64,000 bases of DNA. Source: Oreocharis arfaki (Eukaryota > Chordata > Aves > Passeriformes > Paramythiidae). The notes beneath the pieces are model-generated. The model saw only the letters and a program-made list of their open reading frames with translations. It made no database searches and was not told the DNA's origin. The stretch lies in the NCBI GenBank assembly GCA_013398015.1, contig VZRR01009903.1, positions 917,985-981,984 of the forward strand, written 5' to 3'. Shown one piece after another: positions 37,001 through 48,678 of the stretch. Made by a program: the position numbers and the translations under genes. How positions within the stretch are numbered: position 1 is the first letter of the stretch; each line of letters starts with the position of its first letter.

Positions 37001-40000
37001 GAAGAGATTAACAGTCAAATAAAGAATATGGGGGAACAAAAGTCTGTATACATGCATGTGAAGCATTGAGAAGGAGGGTGGAAAGCACTGTTAGTCCAAG
37101 ATTTGTTAATTATGAAATGCATTAATGTTTTATTAGCCATTTATCAGTAATTAATCACATACTCTGATGTAAATTTCAAGCTTACAAATGCACCATGGAA
37201 ATTGTCCCTTTAATGTAAACCAGGTTTTAAGGGTCAGCAGAACCACAGCAAAGATAGCAGCATATTCCCCTCAGCTGCCTGGAAGAGTCTTTTAGTGCCT
37301 CAGCATCATGCCTGTGCCTAGGCATGCAATAGTTTTCTGGGTGCTTTCAAAGTCAAAATAGTGTGGCGAAAAAATGAAGAGAGCTTGCAAGCAGAAGGGG
37401 AGGAGGTAGTATACTCAGTGGTATTCTTCAGGTGCACAGTTTGAATAAAAATGCAAAACAGGATGCTCCCATTCAGTAAATATTATCATTTTTATTCACT
37501 CATTAATTAAGTTGCTTAATTGCTGCTGTCAAAAGACTCTTGAGTTTGTGACTGGGGTTGTTGCACTGTTTTGATAGTAGCTGAGGAAGGAAAAAGGCGG
37601 TATCACTCGGCTTGTTCTTTACTTGATAATAAGGAGGCACTGGTTGTAGGAGATCATAATGAAGCAGCAGAGTTACATATAGAAAAAGATAGATATTTAC
37701 AGGAAAAAAAGGAAGCAGCCAGGTAGGTTTTATTTAATACATCAAATGCTATTTCACCAATGTGATTGATGCACCGTAACTTGTGCATTGTTGTTCAATT
37801 TGTTACTCCATGAAAATCATTTTAATACAAAATATTTCCCATGTTTTAGTCTAACTTCCCAAGAGGGTCCAAAAATGGAGAGGGACTCAAGCTGTGTTGG
37901 TCAACACAATTATAAATATTTTTTTCCAGATCTGTCTCCAAAAGATTAATGTCAGCTGGTTGAGGTACTGTCTCTTCCAGGACACCAGATTGACAAATGT
38001 CCAACGTTTACAGTATATTATTCATACATTTCTGAGACAGTACCTATTCATGCCAGGATGATGATCAGTCCCATGTCACTCAAGACATTCTTAGAATTGA
38101 TGCCCACTTTACTGCAGACATCTCACATCTCAGCATCACACTGATGAAGTGCTGTGGTCATGACACATGAAGGTGTCTTTGCAAATGAAAATGAGACCGA
38201 TCCAGCTGACATGAGTCAGGACCACCAATAACCATTTATTGATTCTTATTACCAAATAGACTAAATGGAAGACAGCTTTCAAAACAAGTTGCTGAGAATG
38301 GGCTCTGGTGCAACCTGAGTCAGATCACTAAATGTGTCTACACCTGTAAGGAGGTCTGGAGATGTAGTAGGTTATGCTTGCCTCAGGTTGGCTCATGAGT
38401 CACAGAAGGAAAGACTGTTGTACACAGAAAACTAAGTAGAAATTGCTGATCAGAGAGAGAGTAGTGCTAGGATGATGGATGTGGTACATAGCCACCAATT
38501 TTACCTTATGGCTGAGAAAGAAAGGTGTAGCTTATCCCTCAGTTCTAAAGTCAAGCCTGCAGTTAGATCTGTATGTCTATTCTCTGTTCCTTCTCTTTTA
38601 ATCCTCTGTAATGAAGCAGGTGATCACCTAAAGGACTTACTTCTGCTCAAGAGGAAGAATTTTGCTTAGTGATGAAATTCCTATAACCAGGCACGAAGGA
38701 GTGTGGCCTGCTCTGTGCACCATGCAGAGACTGTCATGACAGGGTCTTTGAGTTTTCAGGTGTCTCACACTGCCTATGATGCTGGCTTGCATAAATTTCA
38801 GAAATAGGTTATGGAGGTCTTCAAAACTCTTTGACACACTGAATTTTTGGAAAGACTTTCATTACATCTCAATCTGTCCAGAAAGACTTGTTAAAGTCTC
38901 CCTCCCTCCTGTTGATAAGACACTACAGTTTGCACTGAACTGTGCAATGAGTTTAGCAATGGACACAAAGGTTCTTAGGGAGAGAAGCAAATCCTGTGCA
39001 CTGTTATGAACATCTCATATCCAAATGTGAACATAGGTTTTCTAAGCTGAAGGGCTACTGGTTCACAGCTCCACACAGTCTTAGCTGTCTTACAGGTTCC
39101 TTGGAAAAAAACCAGTGGCATTAATTCAATGACTTACAGGCACTTGCTGCACTCGTTACTTTTGATTGCACCAGAAAGGAAAAAAGTAAAACTACTATGA
39201 AACGTTCCATTCTACACACTGGAAGGTGTGAGCAAAGAAAAGTTTTCAAACATTTCAAACCTCTGAGTTACTACTATTCTGCAAAAAAAAAAAATCGTAA
39301 AATATACCCATTCATCTTACTAGATTTTATGGGTCAGTATGGCCTCTTTAAAATCTGAAGGCCTAAGAAATGTAAGGGTGCTGACTGATGAGCTGGGACA
39401 GCCTTACCTCAGGATAAGCTGAAAAGGTTGGCAGCTCCAGCTGTCTGCTCTGCTGCTGGTGTCCAGATGTCTAAGCTGCTTGTCAGTCAGCTCCCAAACC
39501 ACTGCAGTTTACAGGGCAGACTTTGCACTGCAGCAGTCACTGGTGTTGGCTTGCCTTAAAAATGCTTCACTGTAATCACTAGCTGAATTCTATGGATAAT
39601 GACACAGGATAGAAAGAGATACCTCTACCACTGGTCCCTGTAAAGGCAATCCCCAGTAGTCAGTCCAAATGTACTCAAATGTACTCTATATCTGCCATTG
39701 TGCTTTTACAAAAATGTCCAAAGCACTAAAATATGCATTTAATTGCTATACAAACTTAAAGCATTCACAAGCTGTTTTTCCATAGAGTTTCTGCCATCAG
39801 CACCTGGAATTGGGCATTCTGTGGTACTAAGAATTCTGTCTCTCACATCCTCCTTTCCTGACCCTAACCACCTCTGCCAGCCTGCAAATGACAGTGTTGG
39901 AGCACCTGACCATCTTGCTAGTCCAGGACACAGGATGCTGTCACTCTCTACACACCTCCTATCCCTGTTTGTGAATGCAGCAGTGAACTTAACCAAGGAG

Positions 40001-40994
40001 TCTTACTGTAAAGAAATGTAAGTTTTGTCTCTTCTTCTCTGATGTGAGCAAATACCTTAGCTTCACCTTTCCCTTGGCCTTCCTGATATCTCTTGTCATG
40101 CTATCTTTTCCTTCTCTTCTCCTGTCTGCTACTTCCTTCATCCAACATGAAGGGCAGAAGCTACTAGAGTCACTGTGAAAGGACGCTGATTTTCAGAAGA
40201 AAAAATTGCTTCTTAGCTCTCCCCAGCGGAGTTCCTCAGGTGTATTCTGAAGCTTATTTAGGCTTCTCTTTGTCTCCAGTGACCCGTGGTTAAATTATGC
40301 TCTGATAAAAGGAGAAATGAGCCAAAAGAAGGGACCTAAATTTAACTACAAGGGAAAGCAGGTGATGTAAGTTCTTGATATAAGTTCTCAAACAGCCACC
40401 TGGACCTGAGTAACTCCTTAAGTAATTCCCTGATATAGCAGTGGTAGGCTCTGCCTAGAGACAGTGTAATAAATTGCTGGAGCACGTTATTCCCTGAGGA
40501 CCCAGCAGGCGAGCACACTGAAAGCTTCCTTGGAAAAAAAAATTTAAAAAAAGGAAGTTAAGAAAAAAAAAGTACAAAAAAGCACAAAGGTTCAGCTGCT
40601 GTCCTTGTGCTTCTGTTTCCTTATCGCTTCACCCAGCACAACGTAGTCAGATCAGACGATTCAGAAACAGGAACTGACACCTTCTGCCCTCTTTGTTACA
40701 TGTCTCCAGGATGTCAGCACCATCCCCCAGCCTGGCAATGACTTCCAGACCATCAAGCAAAAGCTACCACTCACTCCTCCAAAACAAGGGGGACATTCCT
40801 ATATGACACCAAAGTCCCAGAGTGACTCCACAGTTTTCCTTTGGTTTGTGCATCCAGGGACAATCCGAGAGTGGCAGCGGGGTCTTGCAGGGGAGAGATC
40901 CTGGGAGGGTCTTGGAGGGTCCAGGCCAGGAGGAGATAAAGACTAAATTGTTGAAAGGTGGCTGCACCCTCCAGCATGGGATAAAATTCTTGTC
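34077..40994. other. Non-coding stretch, nothing specific seen
   Basis: About 6.9 kb, AT-rich, with chance frames on both strands (117-128 codons near 34.6-36.2 kb). No LINE, tRNA or splice-bounded frame was recognised. Short A-rich runs lie at 40537-40580. A minus-strand GTGAGT (rc at about 40768-40773) follows a less AT-rich segment next to the CpG island and could be a first-exon donor. Confidence 0.45.
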
Positions 40995-41660
40995 AAGGCG
41001 CAGCCGACAGCCTCTTCGGCTTGGTGCGGTATGTGCGGGGAGACAGCAATGATGCTGTGAGGCCGAGGACAGCCATCCCCCAGCCCCCGGTGCCCCACGT
41101 GAAGCTGGAAGGAGGCAGCGGTGGGCTAGGAGGCCTCTGGGCTCCGCGGAGCCCCAGTTCACGCCTTGGTGCATGTGTGGGAGTTGAAGAGGGGGTCAGG
41201 GGGTGAGGGAGAGTTCATCCTCGGGCTGAGCGATGGCCCTGCCCGCACGGGAGGGGCACGTCCCCGGCCCCCGAGAAGAGTCACTGGAGGTTCATCCCGC
41301 CAGGGAGGAATTCTTCCCAGCAGTAGCCGTCCCGCTGATGAATCGCCCCGCGGACGGGGCTGGCGGCCTGCGCGCCCTCCCCTCCCGCAGCTGTGCTCCG
41401 GCCCCCGGCACATGTGGCTGCCACCCACCATGGCCTGACGGGCGCCCGAGACGAATGAGCCCCTGAGAGGGACCGGGGGGGTCCGCATGGCGGGAGCCCG
41501 GGGCGACAGCGTCTGCTCGCTGCTTCACTCCCACCCAGCTCAGCCGGTGGGAAGAGGCGCTGCTGGAGCTATGTGGCTTCCCCGGAAAGCCCAGCAAAGC
41601 TTGCACGCTCCTCGCTCCACCTGTTGTTGCTGAAGGGAGCGCGGTGAGTGACCGAGGGAG
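40995..41660. promoter_or_regulatory. CpG island, likely promoter
   Basis: CpG density rises sharply here, for example nine CpG in 41341-41400, against almost none in most of the window. GC-rich words such as CGCCCCGCGGACGGGG, CTGCGCGCCC and GGGCGCCCGAGACG are present. In vertebrates unmethylated islands of this size usually mark promoters, often bidirectional. A consensus splice donor (GCG followed by GTGAGT) at its right edge favours a plus-strand first exon. Minus-strand exon-like segments all lie to its left, which would suit a minus-strand transcript. No TATA box or named factor site was relied on. Confidence 0.7.
41487..41643 (+). other. Candidate first exon end with short upstream-type ORF
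   Basis: From an ATG at 41487 a 48-codon frame (MAGARGDSVCSLLHSHPAQP and on) stops at TGA 41631-41633, just before a consensus donor, GCGCG followed by GTGAGTGACC, with the exon boundary at 41643. If transcription starts in the island and runs to the right, this would be a mostly untranslated first exon with a short upstream ORF. The true transcription start is not visible. The donor could also be coincidental in GC-rich sequence. Confidence 0.3.
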
Positions 41661-43456
41661 ATCTTCTCTTTGGTCACTTGGAAGGGCAGCTGAAGTTTTA
41701 TTGAGACAGACCTGCATCACAAAGCGCTGACAATCTGCCACCAGCCCTGACTTCACCGGGCTGGGATCATGCTCCAGATGTGGGAAGACTGGACTGCCCA
41801 GCTATGACCATGGGTATCCCAGAAATGATGGCACCTTGCAAGCTTTCCTGTGGAGCAGGCAAAAAACATCACTGCATCTCAAGCGATGGTTTTGCAGCAC
41901 ATTTTAGCAGCAACAAGAGTGTTCTGTTTAAAGGGGCTTCAGAACAAATACTTTGAAAATTTTAAAAAATATATATTTTATTATATGTTTTTATAAAGAA
42001 GTATTGAGAAATGGAAGTGATTATTTTATCTTCCAATTGAACCATGGTGGATCAAAGCAAGAAAGTATGTATCTCAAAACTGACACATCCCTAAAAATTT
42101 CATGATTGTTGCTATTTGATGTGACACGTCACAGAATTTTATGTCAAGCTGAAGAAAATGTGACAACTTATATGTAGTATTTTCAGAAACAGAGTTTAAG
42201 TGCAATATTGAGAAGTGTATCTGCAGGCTTTTAAAACTCTGCTTCTTCCCAGACTTAAGAAAAGCAACCCCATATGCTTTAAACTTCTGCACCCCATTAA
42301 TTAAAGACAGCTTAAAAGTAATACTAAAAATAATTGGATGGATTAGAAAAGGCTGTGGGTGAGCTGAGAAGTTACCATTGCACAAATATTAATAAATCAC
42401 TTTTCCTGTAATTAGAAGAAAAAAAGAAGAGTGCAATGTGGTAAGCTAGCAGTCGTTTGCAAAAGTATGTTGGCTAGAGCCTGTCATTTCTCTTCCTTTC
42501 CCTTTCCACACACACATCCTTTCAAACCAAGATACAGCTGCTGATGCCATTCATAAGTAAAGAGACCAGCAAGGGCAAAACAGGATTTTCAAAAGGTCGG
42601 TAGAAAATGAGGAAATAAGCCAAATGACCAAGACTATTAATAAGTGATTAATATTATGCTATTGTTACCAGAAATGGAACAGTTCAGCCTCAGTCTCTGT
42701 ACCAGTTCTTGAAAGGTGCAATTTTCTAATGATGTTAGGCAGTGTAGCAGAATGCTAAGCACTCCTCGTTCTTTGCTCAGCACTTTCCTAGATGTAGCTC
42801 ATGTGGAAAGAAAGAATCATAAAGAGCTCTAAGCCTTCGCCTAATGTTGGGAGAAATCCAACATTTGAAAGCTTACAAAATAAAGTCAATAAATAAGAGC
42901 AATGTTTTGTAAAACAAAAATAATCTCATTTAAGAGCATCAGTAAGAACGCTATCTAATTGTTTTCTTTTGGCAAGCAAGGAAAATAGCTATGTAGTTTT
43001 CTTGCTTGAGCACACACAAGTAATCCAAGGTGCAAAATAATCACAGCCTTCCTGATTCAACAGATTTCCCAGAGGTAGATTCTGATGTACAGTTCTCCTG
43101 GACGGTTTGTACACCTTCCCTTGGCTTATGATCATTCTGCTTTCTGGCTATCTCTCTTTTATGCTCAAGAGCTTGCCTTCCTGTTTTTAGCAACATCTCC
43201 TCCTGCCTCTAGTCTGCCTCTTGTCTCTTTTGTATATGTTGAAGGGTCTCCTCAGCTTTTCTAAAGAACTTCAGGTCTTCTGTTTTACAATCAGGGAAGA
43301 TCCCTGGAAGACTAGTTTTCCTTTAAGTGGATGTTAACTGTTCCATTCTATGTAAAAAAGGAAGTTCCAAGTTGTTTTCCTTAAAAATAAAAACCCAAAA
43401 AAGCAAAAAGCAAAATCACCAAAAACTAAACAAAAAACCACACACACAGAGCAACA

Positions 43457-43457
<1 letters not shown>
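41661..43457. other. Non-coding stretch; A-rich at right end
   Basis: AT-rich after the island, with no supported gene. 43383-43457 is increasingly A-rich with CAAAA-type words and leads into the A run. Confidence 0.5.
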
Positions 43458-43503
<46 letters not shown>

Positions 43504-43522
43504 AGAAGAAAGAAAGAGCGCT
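43458..43522 (+). repeat. 44-nt A homopolymer followed by GAA/GAAA units
   Basis: An uninterrupted A run (43458-43501) continues into GAAGAAGAAAGAAAGAG. CR1 elements leave no poly(A), so this is not a CR1 tail, and no recognisable retrocopied gene precedes it. It is most simply a mononucleotide expansion of the A-rich lead-in. Its exact length in the assembly should be treated with caution. Confidence 0.9.
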
Positions 43523-46500
43523 TCAAAGCGTTCAAGCATTTAAAAACTTCATATACTCATTTTAGATATCCCCTGATGTTTTTGGCTCCTAACTCACAAT
43601 ATTATGAAATTCTGCCACCCTATATCTCTGCCCTTTGGCACACACAAGTTCCATTGACTTCAAAGGGAGCTGTGTATGCACAACAGTGACATGTAAAGTC
43701 TCCTCAATCCTTTAATCTTCCAAGAATTTAGTATTTATTACTACCTCAAAATAAAAGGTCTTTTTATTCTTAAGAATAGTCTAAGAATATTGACCATCTC
43801 TCCAGCAAAGCGCTTAGGCACATGGTAAAGTTTAGGCAACTGAACAGTTATATTCACTTGCTGTAAGGTAAATGCACTTTTGAGTCAGTAGCGCCGCTTA
43901 CATGTTTGAGGCTGGGCATGTGTTAGCCACTGGCCAAATCAGGACCATAGGAGAGAGGTTTCTTCACCAAAGTAACCAGATCACAAGGAATATAACAACT
44001 CTTTCTTCATCCTCACACCCCAAAAACCTATAGGTCTACACCTAGGGTAATAATTTCCATTTGTACCAATTTTATTCTGCTTCTGGATATGTTGAGTTTA
44101 TGCATTCCAGTCATCAAAGGCAAACTTGAGTTGGCTCTGCACCCTTCCTGTGGAGGAGGAGTGAAGGTTACACGGGTGATCCCACCATGGGCTGGGCCTG
44201 CAGCTGCACAGTGCCATTCAACAGAGGCAACCTGAGGCAGTGCCACAGCTCATCTTCCACGAAATTTGCTTAGCCCAAGGCCAACCCACTTCACAATGAC
44301 ATCAATGTCAAAAATTCCGTAGACTTCAGCTGCATTCTTTGGGTAACAGATTTTTATTTGGAGTAGCCCCTTAATTTCACATTCGTCTTTACAGCACTCA
44401 TTACACTCTTGATATTCCATAGCTGCCACAATTATTATTCTTACGTACTCTACAGTTTTTATTAGCATCACCAAACAACGAGAACGAGATAAATACTGTT
44501 ATGTACTCATAAGTGATTCAAGAAAAGAGGGTGAGATTTGGGGCTGGGAAGTTTTTCTATCCACAGAGCATTTTTTGCAGCAGGCAAAGAACAAAGAGAA
44601 ATAATGCTGTTTATTTTGATGGTTCTGAGAAGCTAACATTCACCCCGCTCATCCCAGGAGCAAACAGCTGGCAAACAGCTGACAACATAGATATCAGTCA
44701 ACTCCCACGTAACTCACAATACAATACAAAAAAATATAGGTAATAATGATATGACATGACAGGATGCATCTTTGATTGTGTGTGTTAAAAAAATAAAATC
44801 TTACAGTGTACGGAAAAGATTACAAGAAGTCTTCCTTGCTCTTTTTGCCTCCGACTTTCCTACTTTCGTAACATGGTTGCATATTTGTGATTTTTCTGTA
44901 AATTATGGTTTCTATTTGAAACATTTTTCTTTAATTTCCATATTCCCAAAAAGTCATTTTACTATTTATGTGGTCAAATCCCCCCTAATGTGATTTGATG
45001 GCACATAAATAGTAATACGACGTTTTATGTTGTCTATTGCTTATGTAGAGTTTCCAGAAACCCTATATTATAGCCTTGTATTAAACCCTGATAATTTTCA
45101 GGGGTCATCACTATAATATATGGCTGGAAGACTGCTATTGTGATGCTGTTGTCAGCCAAAAACCTTGCCTTCAAATGTGTGCCTCAACCATAGTATAACA
45201 TAAATCAAAATATGTGTCTGCCTAGCCGTATATCTGTTCTGTGACTTTAAATATTTTTATAATCATGGGTGCAGGACAGAACACCGGGGACTTTCTATAA
45301 CTGATGTTGGAAAAATGTAAGCGTCAAAACCAGAAATAATTATAAACATCAAAATCCTATAGCAAAAATGAGCATCCCTGTATGTTTTTAATAAGGGTCT
45401 AAGTTTACTTTGCATGGTAAGCCTCATGCTAGTGTGTGTAACTATCTCAGCCACTAATTTATTGACCCCAGAACAACGCCCTTAGTAACCCTTTTACCCA
45501 TTTACACACACTCATCTGGGCCCCACCCTCCTTCTCCCCTCAAATAAAAGAATTTCTGCATTGGTCTATGGTCACCTCTCTGGGATGATTAAGCTAGCTG
45601 ATACCAGCTGAGAGATGGTGCCAAGTGACACCCATATTTGGGCAGAGATATTGGTTTTAAGGGTCATCATCCATAGGGTGCACAGATCTGGTATTTTGGA
45701 ACAGAATCACATTCTGGTTCAAACACTAAACCTACCCATAGCCAATGTGTTCCAGTAGGAGATTCTAAGACATTCAGACTTTCCTTTTCCGTTTTGGATT
45801 TCCAAGTCTCCCATCAGCTCAGAATATGAACACCAGACAGCTCTGACCCTTCCTGGAATATGGGTCTCTGTTCATCTTACTTCAGGTGTTCTTGGACATC
45901 ACAATGTTGCCATTTCACACTTGTTCTAGTGCAGGAATATGGGGTAAATGTGAACCTAAGGGGGCAAACCATTCATATGCAACCTCTCTCACTCACAGGT
46001 ACCACCAGACCAGGGTTTTGTTCTGCTCTGTGGGTGCTGTCCAACTCCTGAGGTGCTTTTGGAAAAAAAAACCACCTTATCCACTGCCATCCCCCTTCTG
46101 CAAGGTAATCACAGAATATATGGAAAATTCCAGAGGACAATGGCCTCCATCACAGCAGTAGTGAAATTTTTATGAAGCTGTTTGTGTCTACAGCCAAATT
46201 CCACAAGGCTTTATAAAGTGTGCATCCTCCTCACACCACTAATTCTATCAAATCTGATCAAGCTAACTGTGGGAGTTAGGAATACAAACATAGGATCAGG
46301 ACTGTAGCGTGTGAAACCCTCAGAGATGAAAGTGCGACATAGTTTGAAAATAGTATTTCTATTAATAATGAATGGTCTCAATTTATACCAGATTTTGTAG
46401 TGTTTCTGGGTACGCAGTGTTCCTCTGTTGTTGTTGTCCCAGATGCTCTCCTTTCTGACTGATTTGGTTCCCTTTCACAAACGAGCACCCCCTGCTTACC

Positions 46501-48464
46501 CTGGGGAAAGCTCTTGAGGGAAAAGGGCAGTTAAAATTACAAAACCAAGGAATTGACTGTAATAAAGCGCAGGGAAATTCCATGCAAATGTGGCCCTTAA
46601 TTTCTTAGGCCCCTGCAACTTATCAGTACCTTTCAACAGGGCTAATGTCAGGTACTGTACAGCATTCCTTATTTTCAGAGAGCTGTTTCCTAAGGTCCAG
46701 ATGATGTTATAAGTGGTATAACATGACTCAAAGTAGTTTTGCCAGATGTGATATCCCCTGTTGCAGACTCAAATAGACTGAGAATGAGGAATGCATGCTC
46801 CATTAATTTCCATTGGAGTGAAGAATGCATTACTCCTTTGGCATTCCCATACTAAGAAATCTTCACATAGTCACAGCTTTATTTTCTTTATTCAGGAAGC
46901 CATATATTCCAGCGTTATCCTGTATTTGCTTTTGGAGGATGTTCACTGACTTTTTCCTTTGTCACTTCTGCAACACATATGCGCAGTCCTGTCTACACAC
47001 ACCAACACAAATTATGTCCTCGAGGGAATATCTACAATGACCTGTTACTCTGAGTATTTCATAGCTGGTTTTCTCCTTCCAGTGATTAAACCCACAAATT
47101 TAGTTAATGTACAGAGCAGGTTTCGTGCATAAATCTACCCCCCATAATTGCTTTTAAAATGCTGGAACCACTTTTAGATGCTGTCATCCATTTCTTAGGC
47201 TGTGGCCTCCTTCTTTCGTGCATTCAGTAAATCAAAATTTACATGACTATTTCCCACCAGACACTTGTGTAAGGTAGATCAGCTCTTTGTGTGGTCTTTT
47301 TAAATAGCATTTTTGGTGGATTTGGGAAAAAAAATGACATGTATATAAATAAAAAGAAGCTACAAGGAAAGCTCCTAAAGAAGGGTAACTACTGAACAGT
47401 CTCAGGCATGTTAATAGAGGGAGAAACTCATGACATGTCTCTCTCACATTGTTAGACTGGTCATTACAAATTGTCCATCTTGCACCACCATTCTGAAGTG
47501 TTGCTTTATTATTAAAAATGTCAGTAACTTGGCCTTTTCAGAATTAACTCCTCTTCACCTCTAAATGACAAGAAAAAGGGATATGTATCTTTTTAGCCAG
47601 TCAGCAGAACTGCGCTAAGTCACACTTTGCTAATCCCCACGCTCCACTATTTGCACACAGAAAATGGTGTTCTTTCATGGTAAAGCTTAAAACTACACTG
47701 ATGGTATTGTAATATATACCATGTTACTACAATTTCACTGCAATTATAAATATCAAAATGTTTGTGTGCATACTGGAGATGTATCCTAGGCAAAACCAAA
47801 TTGCTTATATTAAAAAAGAAGCAGCAAGTACAGTCTGCTTTCTGTTTTCATAATTTCAAGAAGTTGCTTTGCTTGACAGTTCAGAATCAGTAACTTCCCC
47901 TGGATCCCCTAATCCTTGCTACAAATGGGGGAAATTTCTACCATATTTATGCCAGGCTTTGCCAGAGCTGTTATTAATTTTCAATACTCAGTGGCAGAGT
48001 CTTTGTTTAAGTGAATTTGAAACATACCTAGTGTTTCTCACAGGAAGGATATAAAGTGCACCTAGAGAGGTTAACTCTCAGTTCATCTCAGGTACTCTCT
48101 TCCGTCATAAAAATGTATTAGCAGAAAGCTGGAAACGCAGCCCAGATCTTCAGCTGATGTAAGCTGATATACTTCCACCGATTTCATAAACTATGATGGG
48201 TTATTTCAGAGGAGAATCTGTCACAATTCATCACTTCTTTGAAAATTGTATGGGGTGATAATCACAGAGAATATTGCTACATGTCTGACATATTGCACAA
48301 ATATTGCTCAAATGTGGTGTGTTGTTTTTTCTTGTGTAGCAAGTCACTTTGCAGTGCATGAACAATACTAAAATTAGCACGATGCTAGTAATTTCCTGAT
48401 TGCTAAATTAATCTCACAGTCTGAAACCAGAGAGTGGCAGAAACAGGTAAAAAGCTCTCAGGTT
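43523..48464. other. Non-coding stretch, nothing firm
   Basis: A minus frame at 44250-44474 reads QECNECCKDECEIKGLL and on, Cys-rich and protein-like, but lacks a pyrimidine-rich acceptor. A plus-strand acceptor (TCATCTTACTTCAG, about 45872-45885) starts a short open segment before a fair GTAAAT donor. Neither is strong enough to call. No repeat family was recognised. Confidence 0.45.
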
Positions 48465-48678
48465 CAAAAAAAAGAAAAGAAAGGAAAAGAAAGGAAAGGA
48501 AAGGAAAGGAAAGGAAAGGAAAGGAAAGGAAAAGAAAAGAAAAGAAAAGAAAAGAAAAGAAAAGAAAAGAAAAGAAAAGAAAAGAAAAGAAAAGAAAAGA
48601 AAAGAAAAGAAAAGAAAAGAAAAGAAAAGAAAAGAAAAGAAAAGAAAAGGAAAAGAGAAAAGAGAAAAGAAAAGAAAA
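48465..48678 (+). repeat. Pentanucleotide tract: AAAGG block then AAAAG block
   Basis: About 210 bp of pure purine on the plus strand. After an A-rich lead-in, about eight contiguous AAAGG units are followed by about two dozen AAAAG units. The right flank decays into GGAAAAGAGAAAAGAG and then AAC-rich sequence. Overlapping long frames on both strands here (Lys/Arg/Glu repeats one way, Phe/Leu/Ser the other) are artefacts of the repeat. Confidence 0.98.

Noticed and set aside
41159..41756. Minus-strand frames of 109 and 154 codons across the CpG island
   Set aside because: GC-rich sequence has few stop codons, the two frames overlap each other and a plus-strand frame, and none shows a domain.
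44250..44474. Cys-rich minus-strand frame (QECNECCKDECEIK) considered as an exon
   Set aside because: No pyrimidine-rich acceptor (GTGGCAG follows AT-rich purine sequence) and no consensus donor; kept only as a remark.
45886..45945. Plus-strand segment after a very good acceptor (CTTACTTCAG) with open frame VFLDITMLPFHTC
   Set aside because: The donor (GGG followed by GTAAAT) is weak and no plus-strand partner exon was found between the CpG island and here.
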